Notes: generated from the letters alone by a model not told the origin. DNA of 64,000 nucleotides from Setophaga petechia (GCA_024362935.1 JANCRA010000009.1:11674001-11738000), one strand, 5' to 3'; shown: positions 14,465 to 27,881, counted from the first letter of the stretch. Numbers and translations: made by a program.

Positions 14465-14700
14465 GAAAAAAAAATTAATTACAAGAAAGACATTTAATTA
14501 AAACAATTTTAACAATATTAAAGAGCAAAAGAGAAAAATAATTTAAAAGGAAAAAAAAAGAAAAAATACAAGAGCATAAATTTTCAAACAAGATAGAAGT
14601 AAAAAGAACAGGGAGACAAATTTTACCCTATTTAATATAAAAAAAATATGAATTAAAAGAAAAAAAAAATAGTTAAAAAAAAATAGTTAAATGCCATAGA
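14465..14700. repeat. A-rich low-complexity tract
   Basis: The plus strand is largely runs of A broken by G, with repeated 'aaaaaatagttaa' motifs near 14668-14691. No longer period is evident. It is most simply low-complexity sequence rather than a decayed transposon tail, because no element body is seen on either side. Confidence 0.6.
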
Positions 14701-14954
14701 AGTGTAAAGAAAACCTGTGATTCTCCAGAAATATTAAAGAAAAACTTGGAAAAGATAAACAGGAAAAACTCTGAACAGTATCCAGGCACACACAAAAAAA
14801 AGAAGTTGTTTAAAAACGGGACTGTTAGGCAAAGTCAAGTGGGAGATCACTCAGAAACCTGGATGGGCACATCTTCCAGAAGAGAAGAAATATGGAAGAA
14901 CTTTGAAATCTTACAGGTATGCCAGCTGGAACTTCAGCACAGTTTAAACATGCT

Positions 14955-15001
14955 TTTAATTTAAATATCTTATTTATTTATTTATCTTTAATTTAAATAT
15001 C
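14955..15001. repeat. short direct repeat flanking (TTTA)n
   Basis: The 15-nt unit 'tttaatttaaatatc' occurs at 14955-14969 and again at 14987-15001. The two copies are separated by a short (TTTA)n stretch. This is a local slippage-type duplication. Confidence 0.75.
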
Positions 15002-15495
15002 CTTCCTGACAGCAAAAATCTTGGCAACTTAGATGGTGAAATCCAGTGAACTATTCAGTTCATCATATATAGATTTGTATGGTATGAAGATACACAGAAT
15101 GGATTACAGGGACAGCACAGACAGTGTCACCCAGACAACTGGTCTTCACTAAACTTTAGAAATTTTTCACAGACACTAGGCTATCACTTAAGGACTTCAG
15201 TGAGAATGTGAATTGTTCTTTATCAAAGCATCTCTTCAAGATTTGTTAGGACTCCTGAATTTGGGGGTGTTTGGGGGAGTGAGTTGTTTTTATATTTGTT
15301 TTATAGCTGCATTATCCCTGATTAATACCACCAAAAGCCAAAAAATTTAAAATAATACCTCAATTACTTGGTTAAAAAACATTTAAGCAAGAAGCAGGGT
15401 AATTTAATAAAGTTTTACTTCTGACCTGCTAAAAGCAGCATAGTTACAATTTACACCTATTTTGTTGGTTCATTATTAAAAGTTCAAAGGTATAT

Positions 15496-16848
15496 CAAAG
15501 AATCACAAAATGCTTTAAGTTGAAAGTCAGGCTAGGACACCAGCTCAAGCTAGGCCACCTAGAACAGGTCGGCCAGGATCATGTCCAGACACCTTCTGAC
15601 TATCCATCAGGTGAGAGACTCCACCACCTCTGAAGCACCTGTGCCAGTAGTCTGTCACCCTCAAAATTAAAAAAAAAGCACAACACATTTCTTAATGTTC
15701 AGGAGAAACTTCCTGTGTTCCAGATTATGCCTATTGTCTCTTTGGACCTGTCAATGAGAACTGGTGAAAAAAGACTTTCTGCATCCTCTATACACTCTCT
15801 AATCAGTATTTACATACGTTAATAAGACCCCTCCTCAGGCTTCTCCAGGCTGAAAGATATCATCTGTCTCAGATTTTAGTCATAGGAGAGAGATTCTAGT
15901 TCCTTCAAAATTTTAGTGGTCCCTTATTAGGCTCTCTCCAGTTATGTCCAATTCTCCTCTGTACTGAGGTGTCCAGCATCAGACACAGAACTCAAGGTGT
16001 GACCCTCACCAGTGCTGAATAAAGGAAAAGGATCAACAGCCTCCATTTGCCAGCAGTAATTTACTTAACGTAGTTCAAGGTAGCATTTGCTTTCTTTGCT
16101 GGAAGGTCACATTGCTGGCTCATGTTCAACTTGATGTTCACCAGAAGCCTCAGGGCCTTTTCAAAAAAGCTGATTTCCTGCTGCAATGTACATGGTGTAT
16201 GTGGTTGTTCTTCCACAGGTGCATTATTTTGCAGCTCCCCTTGTTGAACACCATGAAGTTCCTGTCAGCTCATTTCAGCTGATCGATAGCAGCATGACCT
16301 TCTGGCGTATCAGCCACTCCTTCCAACTGGTGTCATCTGCAAACTTGCTAAGGGCACACTCTGTCCCTTATCAAGATCATTAATAAAGATGCTGGACTGA
16401 ACCCAGTATTGACCCTTGGGGTACATTGCTGGTAACTGGCCTTATGATAGACTGCAAGGCACTGATCTCCGCTCTCTGGGACAGCCATTTAGCTGGGTTT
16501 CAAGCCACCTCACTATCTATGCTCATAGGAATGCGATCAACAGCACTCCTATGAGGATCTTGTGGGAGAGTGTTGAATACCTCAATGAAGTTCAGATATA
16601 GACAATATCCACTGCTCTTCCCTCACCTACTGATTTCATCACAGAACGGTACTGGGTAGGACAAGCATGACTTCCCCTTGGTCAAACCATGCTGACTGCT
16701 CCTGATGACTTTCTCAACCTTCATATGCCTGGAAATGGTTTCCAGGATCAGCTGTTCCATCACCCTCCTAGGGACTGAGGAGAAGCTGTAGACCCATGGA
16801 TCCTTCTTGCCATTCTTGAAGATTGGAGGAAAATATATGACAATTCTT
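15496..16848 (-). mobile_element. CR1 LINE, long minus-strand copy
   Basis: A minus-strand CR1 about 1.35 kb long. In plus orientation it starts with the reverse complement of the 3' end ('aatcacaaaatgctttaagt'), then passes through the ORF2 C-terminal region. Recognisable landmarks include 'gagactccaccacctctgaa', the '...cttcctgtgttcca' block near 15710-15720, 'gaacccagtattgacccttg' near 16400 and 'gggacagccatttagctggg' near 16480. These are in the order expected of a CR1 read backwards. Numerous stops and small indels show it is dead. The far (5') end fades near 16848 after 'ccattcttgaagattggagg'. Divergence suggests an older subfamily than the copy at 17.6 kb. Confidence 0.9.
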
Positions 16849-17643
16849 TGCCTTATTCATATAGAACCTAAGTACAAGATCCAGTGTCTAAACATGCAAA
16901 GTAAAAATTAAACATAAAACCTCTCATGTTTGCAGTAAAAGGAAAAGCCACGAAACCAGTAACAAAATAAAATGGATATTGCTGAAAGGCACTACTTACT
17001 GGTATATTACACATTCATGTCTTCTTACCCGAAATGATTTTGTGGAAATTCTTGTCATATGTTGAAGTAAAAGTGTCATAAACAATGAATTTTTGAAGTA
17101 ACTTTAAAAATCAAGAAGATTGTCAGCTACTTTACTAATTTTTTAGAGTACTATAGCACTCTACTGGTTTTACTATGGTGTAATATAAAGGAAGATCAAC
17201 TTTGGCTAGTATAATTGTCTCTCAAAAGCTTTTCTAATTACATGAAAGATTGCAACTATAATCATTTATTGTTACATGTTGAGAAAAAACAATGCCAATA
17301 CAAATGTTTGACAATACTTAATATTGCCTCTTTCCAAACACACACAAAAAGACCTGCAGTAATCTTCACAATCCAGGCTTCTAGTCAGTTTCCAGGACTT
17401 TGAAAAAAATCTTCTGATGTCAACTTCAGTGCCAAGATCCTTGCACTTTCAGATATTGCACCCAAATACTTTTAAAAATGCCCCTCCAGTTTATTCCTCA
17501 AACCAAGTGGTAAACACATTTCTATGTAACTGTGAGAGCTTTACATGAAGTTCCTCTAAGAGCAGGCATGCTACACTGAAAACCTCAAGAAAGGCGCTCA
17601 GGATAGAAGCAGGACAGAGGTAGTATGGCCATAAGATGTTGAC

Positions 17644-18104
17644 AATCATAGAATGGTTTGGGTTGGAGGGGACCTTAAAGACCAGCTAGTCTCTAAGTGT
17701 TCCAATACCATGCCATGGGCAGGGACACCTTCCACTAGACCAGGCTGCTCAAAGCCCCATCCAGCCTGGCCTTGAACACTTCTAAGGATGGTGCAACTCT
17801 CTGGGTAACCTGTACCAGGTATCAGTGTCTCATCACCCTAACAATAAAAATTTTCTTTCTAATATCTAATCTAAAACATACCCTCTTTAAGAAGAGTTGT
17901 CCTGTCACTGCTCACCTTTGTAAAAAGTTCCTCTCCACCTCTCTTTCAGGCCCCTTTATGTACTGGAAGGCTGCTCCAGGTCTCCCTGAGCCTTTTCTCA
18001 TCCAGGCTGAACAGCCTCAACTCTCAGCCAGTTTTCAGAGAAGAGGTGCTCCAGTCCTCTGATCATCATTATGACCCTTTTCTGGATCCACTTCAACATC
18101 TAAT
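17644..18104 (-). mobile_element. CR1 LINE 3' half, minus strand
   Basis: This copy opens with the textbook reversed bird CR1 3' end ('aatcatagaatggtttgggt' followed by 'tggaggggacctta'). It continues through 'ccatgccatgggcagggaca', 'accaggctgctcaaagcccc' and the ORF2 C-terminal block, up to 'ctggatccacttcaacatct'. The low divergence of the first 150 bases makes this one of the younger CR1 copies in the window. Open frames at 17772-18062 (plus) and 18035-18223 (minus) are incidental. Confidence 0.95.
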
Positions 18105-19635
18105 GATGGCTCAAATGATTCAAATGAATCTTTAATAAAGGTGGCCATGTGACTACCATGAGACAGTTGAAGAATGCACTGCCATTGAAACAAAGTCTTA
18201 TCAGCTTCTTCTCTTCCAGCCATAAATTTCTATATGCTGTCATGCTGGATGAATTTTCTAGATAGAGCTGTTGCATCAAGTGATAGCAAAAATAGCAAAA
18301 CTCTTTATGTTGACTCCCACAACAAAATCAAAACTTACTGAACAGCAAGAAAGCATCAGATTGACTTCAGTTATTGTGAAATTTCATAATTTGTCAACAC
18401 ATATACACAAAAATTCTCAATTCTTATTGTGATGAATGTTCACTTCCAGTTTTATTTGGCTTTGATTTTCATTACATTAGCATAATTTATCATGCTCTGA
18501 TATCAAGGTTTATCAACTTCTCTCACCAGATTTGGCTCATTTCTCAGTTTAGGTCAATCCTCTGCAGCAACATTTCCAGTGCCCACTCATACAACTTAGT
18601 TATGCTATTACAGGGGTCAGCAGATGGCACTATTACACATTTTTTAATACTATGCTTTTTATTGTAAATCTTTCTTGAATAGAAACCTTTGCTGTTTTGA
18701 TTGGTGTGCATGTGAAGAGTTCACACAAAAGATAAATTTCAGTAGAACAACTCTAGCATTGTACTCATGGTGTTCAGGCTGCAGTTTAAAAAACAAAATC
18801 TGCCTACATCACATCTAATAATTACCACTATTTCAAGGTCACAGTCTGTTAAACACAAAGTATGGCTGGCATACGCCTAAACTCAAACCACGTTTTCTCT
18901 CTAGTAAGAAATGGACACGAAACCACAATAATTATTACCATAATGAAACAAAGTCACAAACACACTGGAGCATTAGACTTCCATTTCCTCTATAAAGCAG
19001 AATGACTCTAACATATGTACTAGAGAACAGAATGAAAGATAAATATTGCTTACATTCTCTTGCAATCATGCAACCCACCCCTTTCTTTCTATAAATTAAC
19101 AGTATTTATAATATCATTGCTTAGACTGGGATTGTTTCATCTTTTTCTCTAGATTAAATTGAAGAAACAGTATTGAACAAACCAAAAAAATTTACCCTGG
19201 GAAAGACTTCTAATCTCAAAGAAGAAAGAAAAGACTGAAGACATGCATGGTGAAAGGCTAATTTTTTTTAAAAAAGCAACATGTCGAGCATTCAAATTGC
19301 CTTTTGCACATGCATCATTTTCTAGACACCTACTCAGCAAAAACCTTACCTATATATGTCATTCAAACTGAAGAGACAGCCTCTCTTCTTTACCTATATA
19401 TTTCATCCTTGTTTACTATATTCATTCTGACCTTGAAATTTCTGCCTAGCCAACTATTCTGAATGAATTCAACTCCTTCATCCTGTTAGTTTACTCTAAA
19501 GCGCATGCAATCTAGAGAAAGCAGACATAGTTTCTATTTAAGCAAAAGTTATATTAATGGTGTAAACACAGATATAGGAACGTATTTTTTTGCTATTAAT
19601 GTAGTACATTTTCCTGCAACAAAGCCACAGAGAAG

Positions 19636-20169
19636 TTGTTTGCACAGAGTATTGAAAAATTCACCAGACTAGAATTCTTTCCATTTCTGCTCACACAGTC
19701 CTACTCTACTTCAAATAGTTTCATGCTTGTTCAGTATTCTGCAATTTCCACGATGTTAGCTGGAGCAATCATCTCTCCCCTTCATTTAAGTGACACCAAT
19801 ACTCAAAGGGAATTCAGAGTGGCAAAAAGGATTAAGTTACCGCTTCAGAACTTGCCTCAATTCCAGAAACAGTCAGAGGTCTGGGGTTGTTGGAATTACA
19901 ATGCTGTAGTAGAGAAGCACACAGATTACAGGATAATACTGTTGTTGAGGCACATGGTAATGTCTAGAAAAACACCAGAACAAGGGGTGATTGCTGATCA
20001 GTGGAGACCACAGCAAAATGCTGCAATATATGGAGCAACCTACTTCTCTGAGCTGACTCTGCTGTTCCACTTTCTCTATCCTTTCCAGCTTTCATTCCTA
20101 CTCCAACCACTGAGAAGGAACTTGCAGCAGCACTGCAGGAACCCATTCAAAGGCTTCAAGATTGTGTAA
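19636..20169 (+). CDS. long open frame, probably non-coding
   Basis: An uninterrupted ATG-to-stop frame of 177 codons lies in otherwise unique, AT-rich sequence. It is the longest frame in the window outside the GC-rich block and CR1/LTR material. The predicted product has no signal peptide, no convincing transmembrane segment, no recognisable domain and no repeated motif. Its composition (Q, F, L, S-rich) looks like translated intergenic DNA. There is no obvious promoter. I know of no homologue. It is listed because of its length, not because coding is likely. Confidence 0.12.
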   Translation: MFAQSIEKFTRLEFFPFLLTQSYSTSNSFMLVQYSAISTMLAGAIISPLHLSDTNTQREFRVAKRIKLPLQNLPQFQKQSEVWGCWNYNAVVEKHTDYRIILLLRHMVMSRKTPEQGVIADQWRPQQNAAIYGATYFSELTLLFHFLYPFQLSFLLQPLRRNLQQHCRNPFKGFKIV

Positions 20170-23100
20170 ATATTTCAGTATTTATTCAAGTTGGAATAAA
20201 CAAATGACAATCTCTTTTGGCCAAAATATCTACTTTTAGTTCCAAATTCCTGAAAACCCTAGTTACAAAAAAGTCTGTACCCATTATTTGAATTAGACTT
20301 GCCCTTTTGGTTTTTAATTTGAAACAAAACACAAAAGTTAAAATTGAATCACAATATACAAGAATTTAATGATTCTCAGGAATAAAATAAAAGTAATGAA
20401 TTTGCTTATTTCACCTAATATCTTCAGTAGTTACTCTTCTTAGACTGTTTAGTAATTTCATAGTCACTTGCTTTTCTTCATCTAACTAATCTAATTCTTC
20501 AATTTAAGTCTTCAAACAACTGTGATAGTTGGACTCCCAAATGAGGCTACAGTAGGACAGTATAGCCTACAAAAAAGTAATCAAACTGACAAGTTTAACT
20601 TTCTATTGTGGTCAGTGTGGGAAGACACCATAATTTTCAGGCTCAGTAAGATGTATCTAGAGTAAACATTTTTCCATTAAATATTTATAGAATTGTCCAT
20701 GCTATTGAAGATTCCATGATTGAAAACTATAATTTTTAGATACTTAAATAATACATCTGAAATGCAATTTTAAGAAAGCTCTCGGAAAGAAGGGGGAAAA
20801 GTACCATCTCAAGATAAAAGACAGGATGGAAATTTTCTGTTTATTACATATTCTTTTTAAATTCCTTTTTTCGTTTCATCATGAAATTAGTCTAAAAAAT
20901 AGGTTCTCATAGCCAGGCATGGTACAAATCCCAAAGAAGCTTATTTGGCAATAAACAAAAGAATTTATGGCATGACAATCCAAAAGAACAAAAACTCAAA
21001 CCAACTGCATCAATGGTTGTTTTTGGTTGGTAGGTCAAATGATGAAGCAATGACTCAATTATTAATCTGAAAGACAAAGCATGATTTAAAGTCTAGCTTT
21101 TCTTCTTAAACTATAGTTCAAATCTTTTAATACAGAAAAGAATATTTTCATTTTCTAAAAAGAAACTTCCCATCCTCCTACTCTTAATGTTACAGTAAGG
21201 GAAGTTTGATGGCTACAGACCACACTTTCCCCCAGGAAGTTACAATCTCAAATACAGCATTTTTTGCTCTCTAAGAAAACAGTATTTGCCAATGCAGCTG
21301 CAGTTTAGGAGAGGACAGGGATGGTTTACTCCCACCCAATGGCAATGACCAATGTCAGGAGTTTCCAATGCAAAGTCACTAGAAAAGAACTTCTCAAGTT
21401 TCATTTGGTAAGTAGGAGAAAGCACAAATAAACACAGCACAAACTCCTAATTAACAAAGATTGCAGCCAATGGATTTTCCTTTATTAACAAGTCAGTTTT
21501 AAAAAACCATAACTGGAATATAAAAGCAAAACTAATTGTTGAGTCATTTCTCTATAGAAAACACTACAAAAATGCTACCTCCAATGTGATGTGTATGGAG
21601 ATGATTAGCACAATTTACCTTTTCCACAAGGTGCAGATTTTTCTTGATTAAAATGAGTGTACTTTATATCTATTAAGACCTCCTTTTCTTTCTGCTAACA
21701 ATACTGTTGGACTACACTAAAGTTTCCATCCTGTATGTCTTGTAGAGCCCCAGTGCCTTGCTGGGTCTTCCTCCTTTTTCCTCTCTCCCCAGACACCCAG
21801 TATTTGTCCTTGCAGGAGGAAAGAGGACAGGAGACAAAGCAGCAGCTTATACTTGCTTGCAAAACCAGCAGTGCAAAACCAGCAGCATTTCCAAGAAGAT
21901 CTACAGAGGCTGGGCCCTGAAGGATCATTACCAAGATTTCCAGCAGAGTAAGATTCTTTGTATATAAAGCAGCACAGTAATTTCTCAAGAGACAGACAGA
22001 AACCTAACACCAACAGATTTTTTGTTGTTTTTTCTTGTCACTCGTTGCAACAACTGTCGCCTTTCTATTACTGTAAAATAAGTGTTTGTATTTGTATATT
22101 TAACAAATATTTTTCTTTTATCAGAACAGTTAGAGAAAGAACTCAAACCAGCAACATTACAATGAAATGAAGATTTATCAACTAGATGTTTATCTAGTGT
22201 TTTCACATTAGAAAAATTGTCCCTGCCTTTAGAGAGCCTGGCCTGAATTTCAGCAAGCAAGCAAAAAGCGACAATGTCCCATATCTGTAAGTCATTCAAG
22301 ACTAAACAAAGAAAATAACATGTATCTAAGTCAATTCAATTCCTCACATCTAAAACTGCTTAAATAATTGAGAAATTTATTCTTTAACAGTAAACATTCA
22401 TTAGAACTAAATTTTAAATTACATTTGAAATTATCACAAACTGTAAACTCGCTGTAGTAATGCATAGTCTAATTAAGGCATCTAAGAAATAAATTTAGCT
22501 AAACAGAACAGTCATTGTTAAAGTACCACAGTCTGCTTGCTGAAGGGCTAAACCACTACTCAACAAAGAAGTCTCCAATAGACTTACAGTTTTTGTTATT
22601 AAAGTTTAGCAGTACCTTTGTCATTATCAGTTCATTCAATTGCTGAAACAGCTTAAGATAACACCCAAAGAAAAAACCCAAACCCCACATCCCTTTTTAA
22701 TCTATAAATGAAAAGGCAGACCTACAAGTTCTAATGTCATGAAGAACCAGAAACTCAGTTAATTGAGTCTCAAACCACCTGCACTATTTCAGCAGCTGTT
22801 TTAAATGCAAAGATTTTGAGGAACTGTAATTAGAACACCTAAAATTACACATATTTACCAACAAAAGCCACTCAAAAATTCTAGGCTTTGATGCTCACTG
22901 ACAGAAAGGCAGCTTCAAGCTCAGAATTGGGCTTTATTTAGGGGTATATTAGAATATCTCAATGGTAAAAAGCACTGAGGTTTCCTTTATTAAATGTAGC
23001 TGAAAAAGCACAGAAGAAAAGATACAGTGATAGCCAAAACACAATAAAACTAATACAATTCTGATACTCTGAAAATACACACCTAGGCCTTTAATAAATT

Positions 23101-23295
23101 ACTTAGAATTAAGATTATGACTTGATTTAAAAAAATTCTTTATCAAACTCCCAAAGGCTTGAATAGTTGCTCTACCCCTCCCCCCACCCCCAAAAAAGTC
23201 CCCCTCAATTAGAAATTTCAGGAAAGTTTACCACTAAATGGTTATAGTCAAATTAGCTCTGATATCTGAAGTAACATAATCAAAGAAGAATCAAC

Positions 23296-23347
23296 TTTTT
23301 TTTTTTTTTTTTCAAAGCCACCAACATTCAGGAAAAAAAAAAAAAAA
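23296..23347. repeat. opposed poly-T and poly-A runs
   Basis: Seventeen T at 23296-23312 are followed after 20 bases by fifteen A at 23333-23347. Transcribed, this could form a simple hairpin. It is also a likely site of length polymorphism or sequencing error. Confidence 0.85.
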
Positions 23348-26300
23348 GGAGGCAGGAACATTAGAAATCCCTGTGGTTTCTGTCTAGAGCTGCAGCCCTC
23401 CTCAGTGCTGACAACTAATTGTAAGCACTGATTTGATTTTATATGCAAGAAGAATTTCTCTATGGTCTTTCCCAAATCTCTTGTGAGAAAAGGCAAGAAT
23501 ATTAGGTAAGGTTCTAAAAACTAGGCCCTGAAAACAACCACGGATTCTGATGTAAATCCAAGAAATGGGGTTTACTGGTAAGACTACGTGAGAATGGTGA
23601 AGTTTGTTACATTTTTTACTCTTAAACAAAAGAAACAGTGATTTTTTTTTTCTCCATAGACACAATCAGCCTCTTCTTAGGCCTGCATCTAATATTACAA
23701 AAGGTTAAATACAAACAAGACATTTAAGAAGTAAAATTTCATGTTAAAATATTTAATGCTAAAAAGTATTATTTTCTTGGAGGTAAGTTTTCTGTTTTTG
23801 AAATCTGCCATTTTCTTTGTTGAAACTATCACTTTATTTGACCTAGAAATATTTGCAGTCTGTATTTTTGAAGTGAAAAAGTTAATCTGAACCCCTCTTA
23901 CTGAAAGCCATTTTAAACATTTAAAATTACCATTATCTATATAATGAATGCATAGTAATTTCATAGTATATGTTTAAATAGTCAGGCTGTTGACATAAAA
24001 AGATTAACAAATCACAGGAGTGCATTCTAACAATAGGAGAGGAAAAAAGAGGCCACTTTTCATGCTTGCAATAAGTATGACAGTTTGTAAAGACATGAAT
24101 GATTTGACAAACCAAGAGCTTAGGACCATCAATCTAATGTGACAATACATACTTAAAAAATAGAACAAGGGAAAAAAAAACCTAACAAAAAAGCCCCCAA
24201 ACTTCTAAAACTTTTTTTTTTTAGCTTAATTGGACTGTATCATGGGAAGTCTGACTATCTCTATGGAAAAGGATTACGACTGCTTTCAACTAATGCAGAC
24301 ATTCCTGACTCTTCTGGAATTATTCCAGCAGTCTCACAACAAAATTATTCCATATCTGGTGTCCACCAAATACCCAATCACTGCTCTGGGAAAAGGATAA
24401 TTAGAAGCCTCTTCTGCTTTTGTTGCCTTTCTGGCAGCATCATCTCAGTATGAGAGTGATTCCCAATTCACAAACTGAAAAATATCTACTTTGCCCTATG
24501 TAATTCTCTCTAAGTCACTGCAGACCTCCTTTATGTGGACTGGTTTCTTTCAAGCACACATAGCCTGCGGAAAAAAAAAAAACCTTTGGATAGATGCACA
24601 CACAAATTTCCAAAGCAAATTCTACAACTGCTATTAAATCAAAGCAAAATAGATATAAATATTTAAGATAAGGGATCAGGATAGTGCTTTCAAGCATGAT
24701 TACCTTCAAACTTCCCTTTCTTTTTCCAACATGAGTGAAGAATTTTATTTTTGCAAATACCATTTTTAGTGAAGCAGAGTATTCTTTTTGATAGTCCACA
24801 GCAGAACATCCACGACAGAATGAACTACATTCAAAACACCCTTTAATACTGCGTTTCTTATGAAGGATTTAATTAAGAAAAGCTGTATCATAGCATTCAA
24901 GAACTTCAGGATCACAGAGATCTAGATGTTATGCAATATCCTTATAAAAACAGAAATGCTGGAACAACAATGGAGCAGAGCTCTACTGTAACCAGACTGA
25001 AATTTCCATGGAAAAGAAATCTGCTAATCAGTATGTACTAGTTCTGTATACAAAATAGGGATTAACCTATTTTCCCCCATGTACCATCTGGATGCTAGGC
25101 AAATGAAAAAAATCTATTTTCACCTGCTACAAAATTTAGACACTTAATCATATTGTGCTAAGATCTGTATTAAATATGCATATTCATACCCCATTGCATT
25201 AAAACTCGGAGCTATTCCTACATGTTCCATGTTCCCAGATACTGACTTGATAGCCCTGCTTTGCTCACGAGATGAGAGTTACAAGAGTTAAAACCTTACA
25301 AAACACATTGTTTTTATTGCTGAAACAAATACAGAGACGAAAGAATCAAAGAATGGCCTATGCTAGCTTACAGCTTTTTTTAAAACATGTTCAGATTTTA
25401 GCAAACGTGAAGCTTCACAAGGTAAATGGCCCAAATCAAAATGCGCATTTTAAGAGAGTATGAACTCTTACATCTTTAAAAATAATCACCAAAGACTTCT
25501 GCTAGTTTCATAGAATAATTTATGTTGATCTGCAAATGCCAGCAGGGAATCTAAAAGCAGTACTCTATTTTAGAACAAGCACTGCCACAAAAAAAAAATA
25601 GCTGTTCTTTTCAAACAGTTTGATACTTAGTATTTCTTTTTCACCTCTCCTCCAAATAAGACACAATAACCACTAAATTGCCTCCCTTTCAAAATGAATA
25701 GTTATCATAGATGAGCTTTACTGTCAACGTAGAGCTGATATCCATAAAAGACATTGCACTTATCTGTGCTAAAATCTTTGAGGTCCACTAAAAGACCATG
25801 TGAACCATTATGACATCTTTTGTGTTGAATTTGGAATTAAAGAATTTTCCCAGCAGGTTTAAGGCTTTATTTACTGTCTATTTTATACAAGAGAAGCAAA
25901 AATGCAACTGGTACAGAAAAGTAAAGTCGCTCTCTCTGCTGACCATGATTGGAAAGATATTCACTCCTTCAGAAGGTGATTTGAACTCTCCATGTTAGTC
26001 AGGTGATAAATATCTCACACAATCTTACCAGCAATTGTACAGAAATAATCTTTTAACAGAAAAAATGCCTACCACAATTGGCAAGTTTATGAAGCATGGA
26101 GCTACTACCAGTTGAAGGCTTTTAACTAGAATAAAACTGTTCTAAGCTGCTGTGTTTATCAGACTGCTGTTGTGCTTGATGCCTATGCTTGGGCGCAGAT
26201 CCTAGATATGTCTCCTGAGCAGTATCCATTAAAAAATATTATGCTGCATCTTCACATCCTCATTAAGTGAGGTGGTATAACAAGTTAGAAATGATGAAAT

Positions 26301-27287
26301 CCTTTAGTAAGACAGCTCTGCATCCACATCCACGTGGCACTGATAAATGATCAGCTGTAATAAGTCAGGCATGTGATCCATATGAAAGATATGTAAATAG
26401 CCATGCAGCTCCATACAGGAAGCTGCAGTCCAGCAAGACATGAACATCTGTGCAAAAGAGAAATCAAAAGGTCTAAACTGGAGGAGGAAAAAAAAAAAAA
26501 AACAACTTGATTGAATCACCTTATCCTGCATCTTTTTTTCTCTTTTGAGCATTCTCTGATGACAAGCAGCAATTGAGAATACAGATGATAGAAAAGACAA
26601 ACTTCCTTGACAGAAGTATCCTTTGCTCAGAGGAAATGTCTTCAAACAAAAGATGCAGAGGCAAACAGTTTATCTATCAAATGATACAGTAAAAGTGTGT
26701 TAAACAGTGCTTATCCCCTCTTTCTCCCATAAAGGGAAAAAATCATATTCATCTAAGACTCACATGGTAACAACTTTATTAATAGCATTTATCAACGTTG
26801 CCTGGGAGTAGTCTGAAAATAGTTCTGGCAAATTAATGGATGACTAGCATGAAATCATGGAAATCTGATCCCATGCTCTAAGACCAGCACAGAGAGAACT
26901 GACAACTTTCAGTTGGCCCTGACCTTGCAAAGTATGTATCTGCTGCTTCAGCTGGATCCCTACACATCTATAGGGCCTGATGGGATTCACCAAAGAACCT
27001 TCAAAGAGCTCAGTGATGCCACTGCAAAGCCTCTCTTGATGACTTGTGATGGTCTTAGGAGATTTCCCAGCTGACCCGCTTGTTAAACCCCATTTCCTTC
27101 TACAACAGGGTAACCCATCTCCTTGATCTTGGAAAGCCAAGATTAAGTTAAGTTTCTGTTTCTGGACTGTTAAGTTTCTGGACTACAGCAAAGCTTTTGA
27201 TACTCCTTTTCTCTTTTTCTCTAAAGAAAGTGTCCACATTCAGCTGGATAGCTGTTACACGATCAGTGAGCAACCAGCCCACAAGTC

Positions 27288-27293
27288 AAGCAC
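27288..27293. repeat. target-site duplication, left copy
   Basis: AAGCAC directly left of the 27294-27881 LTR. It matches AGGCAC (27882-27887) at 5 of 6 positions. A 6-bp duplication is typical of class II (beta-like) avian retroviral integration. Confidence 0.7.
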
Positions 27294-27539
27294 TATTGGA
27301 ATAAGATCCCAATATTTCCAGGTGGAATGTGCCTGGGCTGTTCTGGGCCTTATCTTCTTGACTGGAGGCAGCAGCTGCGGCATCCACCACAGGGATACCT
27401 CTGGCTGGCTGGAAATTGCAGCCAGGCACTAGAAACCAAGTCCAGCCTTGTGGGAAGCTCAGTTTTACCTCTAGTGAAGGTCCTTAGGCGAGGTGAAGAG
27501 AAAGGAGATGGTTTCTGATGGAGGGTTAAAATCCAGAGC

Positions 27540-27545
27540 TTTATT
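27540..27545 (-). terminator. LTR polyadenylation signal
   Basis: TTTATT on the plus strand reads AATAAA on the LTR sense strand. It is placed at the expected R-region position downstream of the TATA-like box of the same LTR. Confidence 0.6.
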
Positions 27546-27614
27546 CCAAGGACACAGACATCTGAATTGTAGTAACAGCTCCAACAGAATACAAACCACG
27601 TGCTCTCAAGGTCC

Positions 27615-27620
27615 TTTTAA
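27615..27620 (-). promoter_or_regulatory. LTR TATA-like box
   Basis: TTAAAA in the context GGGCTTAAAAGG on the minus strand, about 70 bp upstream of the LTR AATAAA. It is a non-canonical TATA variant, so core promoter strength is uncertain. Confidence 0.5.
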
Positions 27621-27881
27621 GCCCAGGGAGAGGGGGACGGAAGGACAGGTATGGCACCAACCAGGTGGGGGGAGGTGGGTCTCAGGGGATAATGACACTT
27701 GGCTAACCCAATGACACCCAGGGTGAGGGGCATCTTTTGAACTTCTGCCAACCACACAACAGCCTTGCTGGAATGTTAAGATTGACTGACAGCATTTTAG
27801 CAAGGGGACAAGGGGAAGGGGAGGTTGGCTCACCTGGGGGACAGGGAAGTCTAAGACCGGAGATTGCAACACACTGCAACA

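Larger units (their letters stand above)
10632..15495. other. AT-rich unique-looking DNA with A-rich stretch
   Basis: No gene was recognised. Homopolymers occur at 12898-12913 (A) and 12943-12953 (T). The section 14465-14700 is strongly A-rich on the plus strand and low in complexity. No CR1 or LTR signature was seen. Confidence 0.45.
18105..26949. other. long unique-looking stretch
   Basis: Almost 9 kb without a recognised repeat. It contains the 177-codon open frame described separately and the opposed homopolymers at 23296-23347. It also holds a weak exon-like open stretch at 24225-24448. That stretch has a strong polypyrimidine/AG start and a following GTATGAG, but 74 open codons are expected many times by chance in this window. 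Nothing here is a confident gene. Confidence 0.45.
27294..27881 (-). mobile_element. solo LTR, endogenous retrovirus, minus strand
   Basis: A 588-bp solitary LTR nested in the CR1. On the minus strand it starts TGTTGCAGTG. It has a TATA-like TTAAAA (27615-27620) about 70 bp before an AATAAA polyadenylation signal (27540-27545), followed by a U5-like stretch, and it ends ...TTCCAATA, probably a decayed CA end. The insertion point is exact. CR1 sequence stops at 27287 and resumes after 27888, and the flanks carry a 6-bp duplication with one mismatch. No internal gag/pol/env sequence remains, so LTR-LTR recombination removed the provirus. The layout resembles passerine class II LTRs I remember, but the family name is not established here. 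Confidence 0.82.

Noticed and set aside
24225..24448. Plus-strand exon-like stretch, 74 open codons after a strong polypyrimidine tract and before GTATGAG.
   Set aside because: Dozens of open stretches this long are expected by chance in six frames of this window, and no homologue is recognised.
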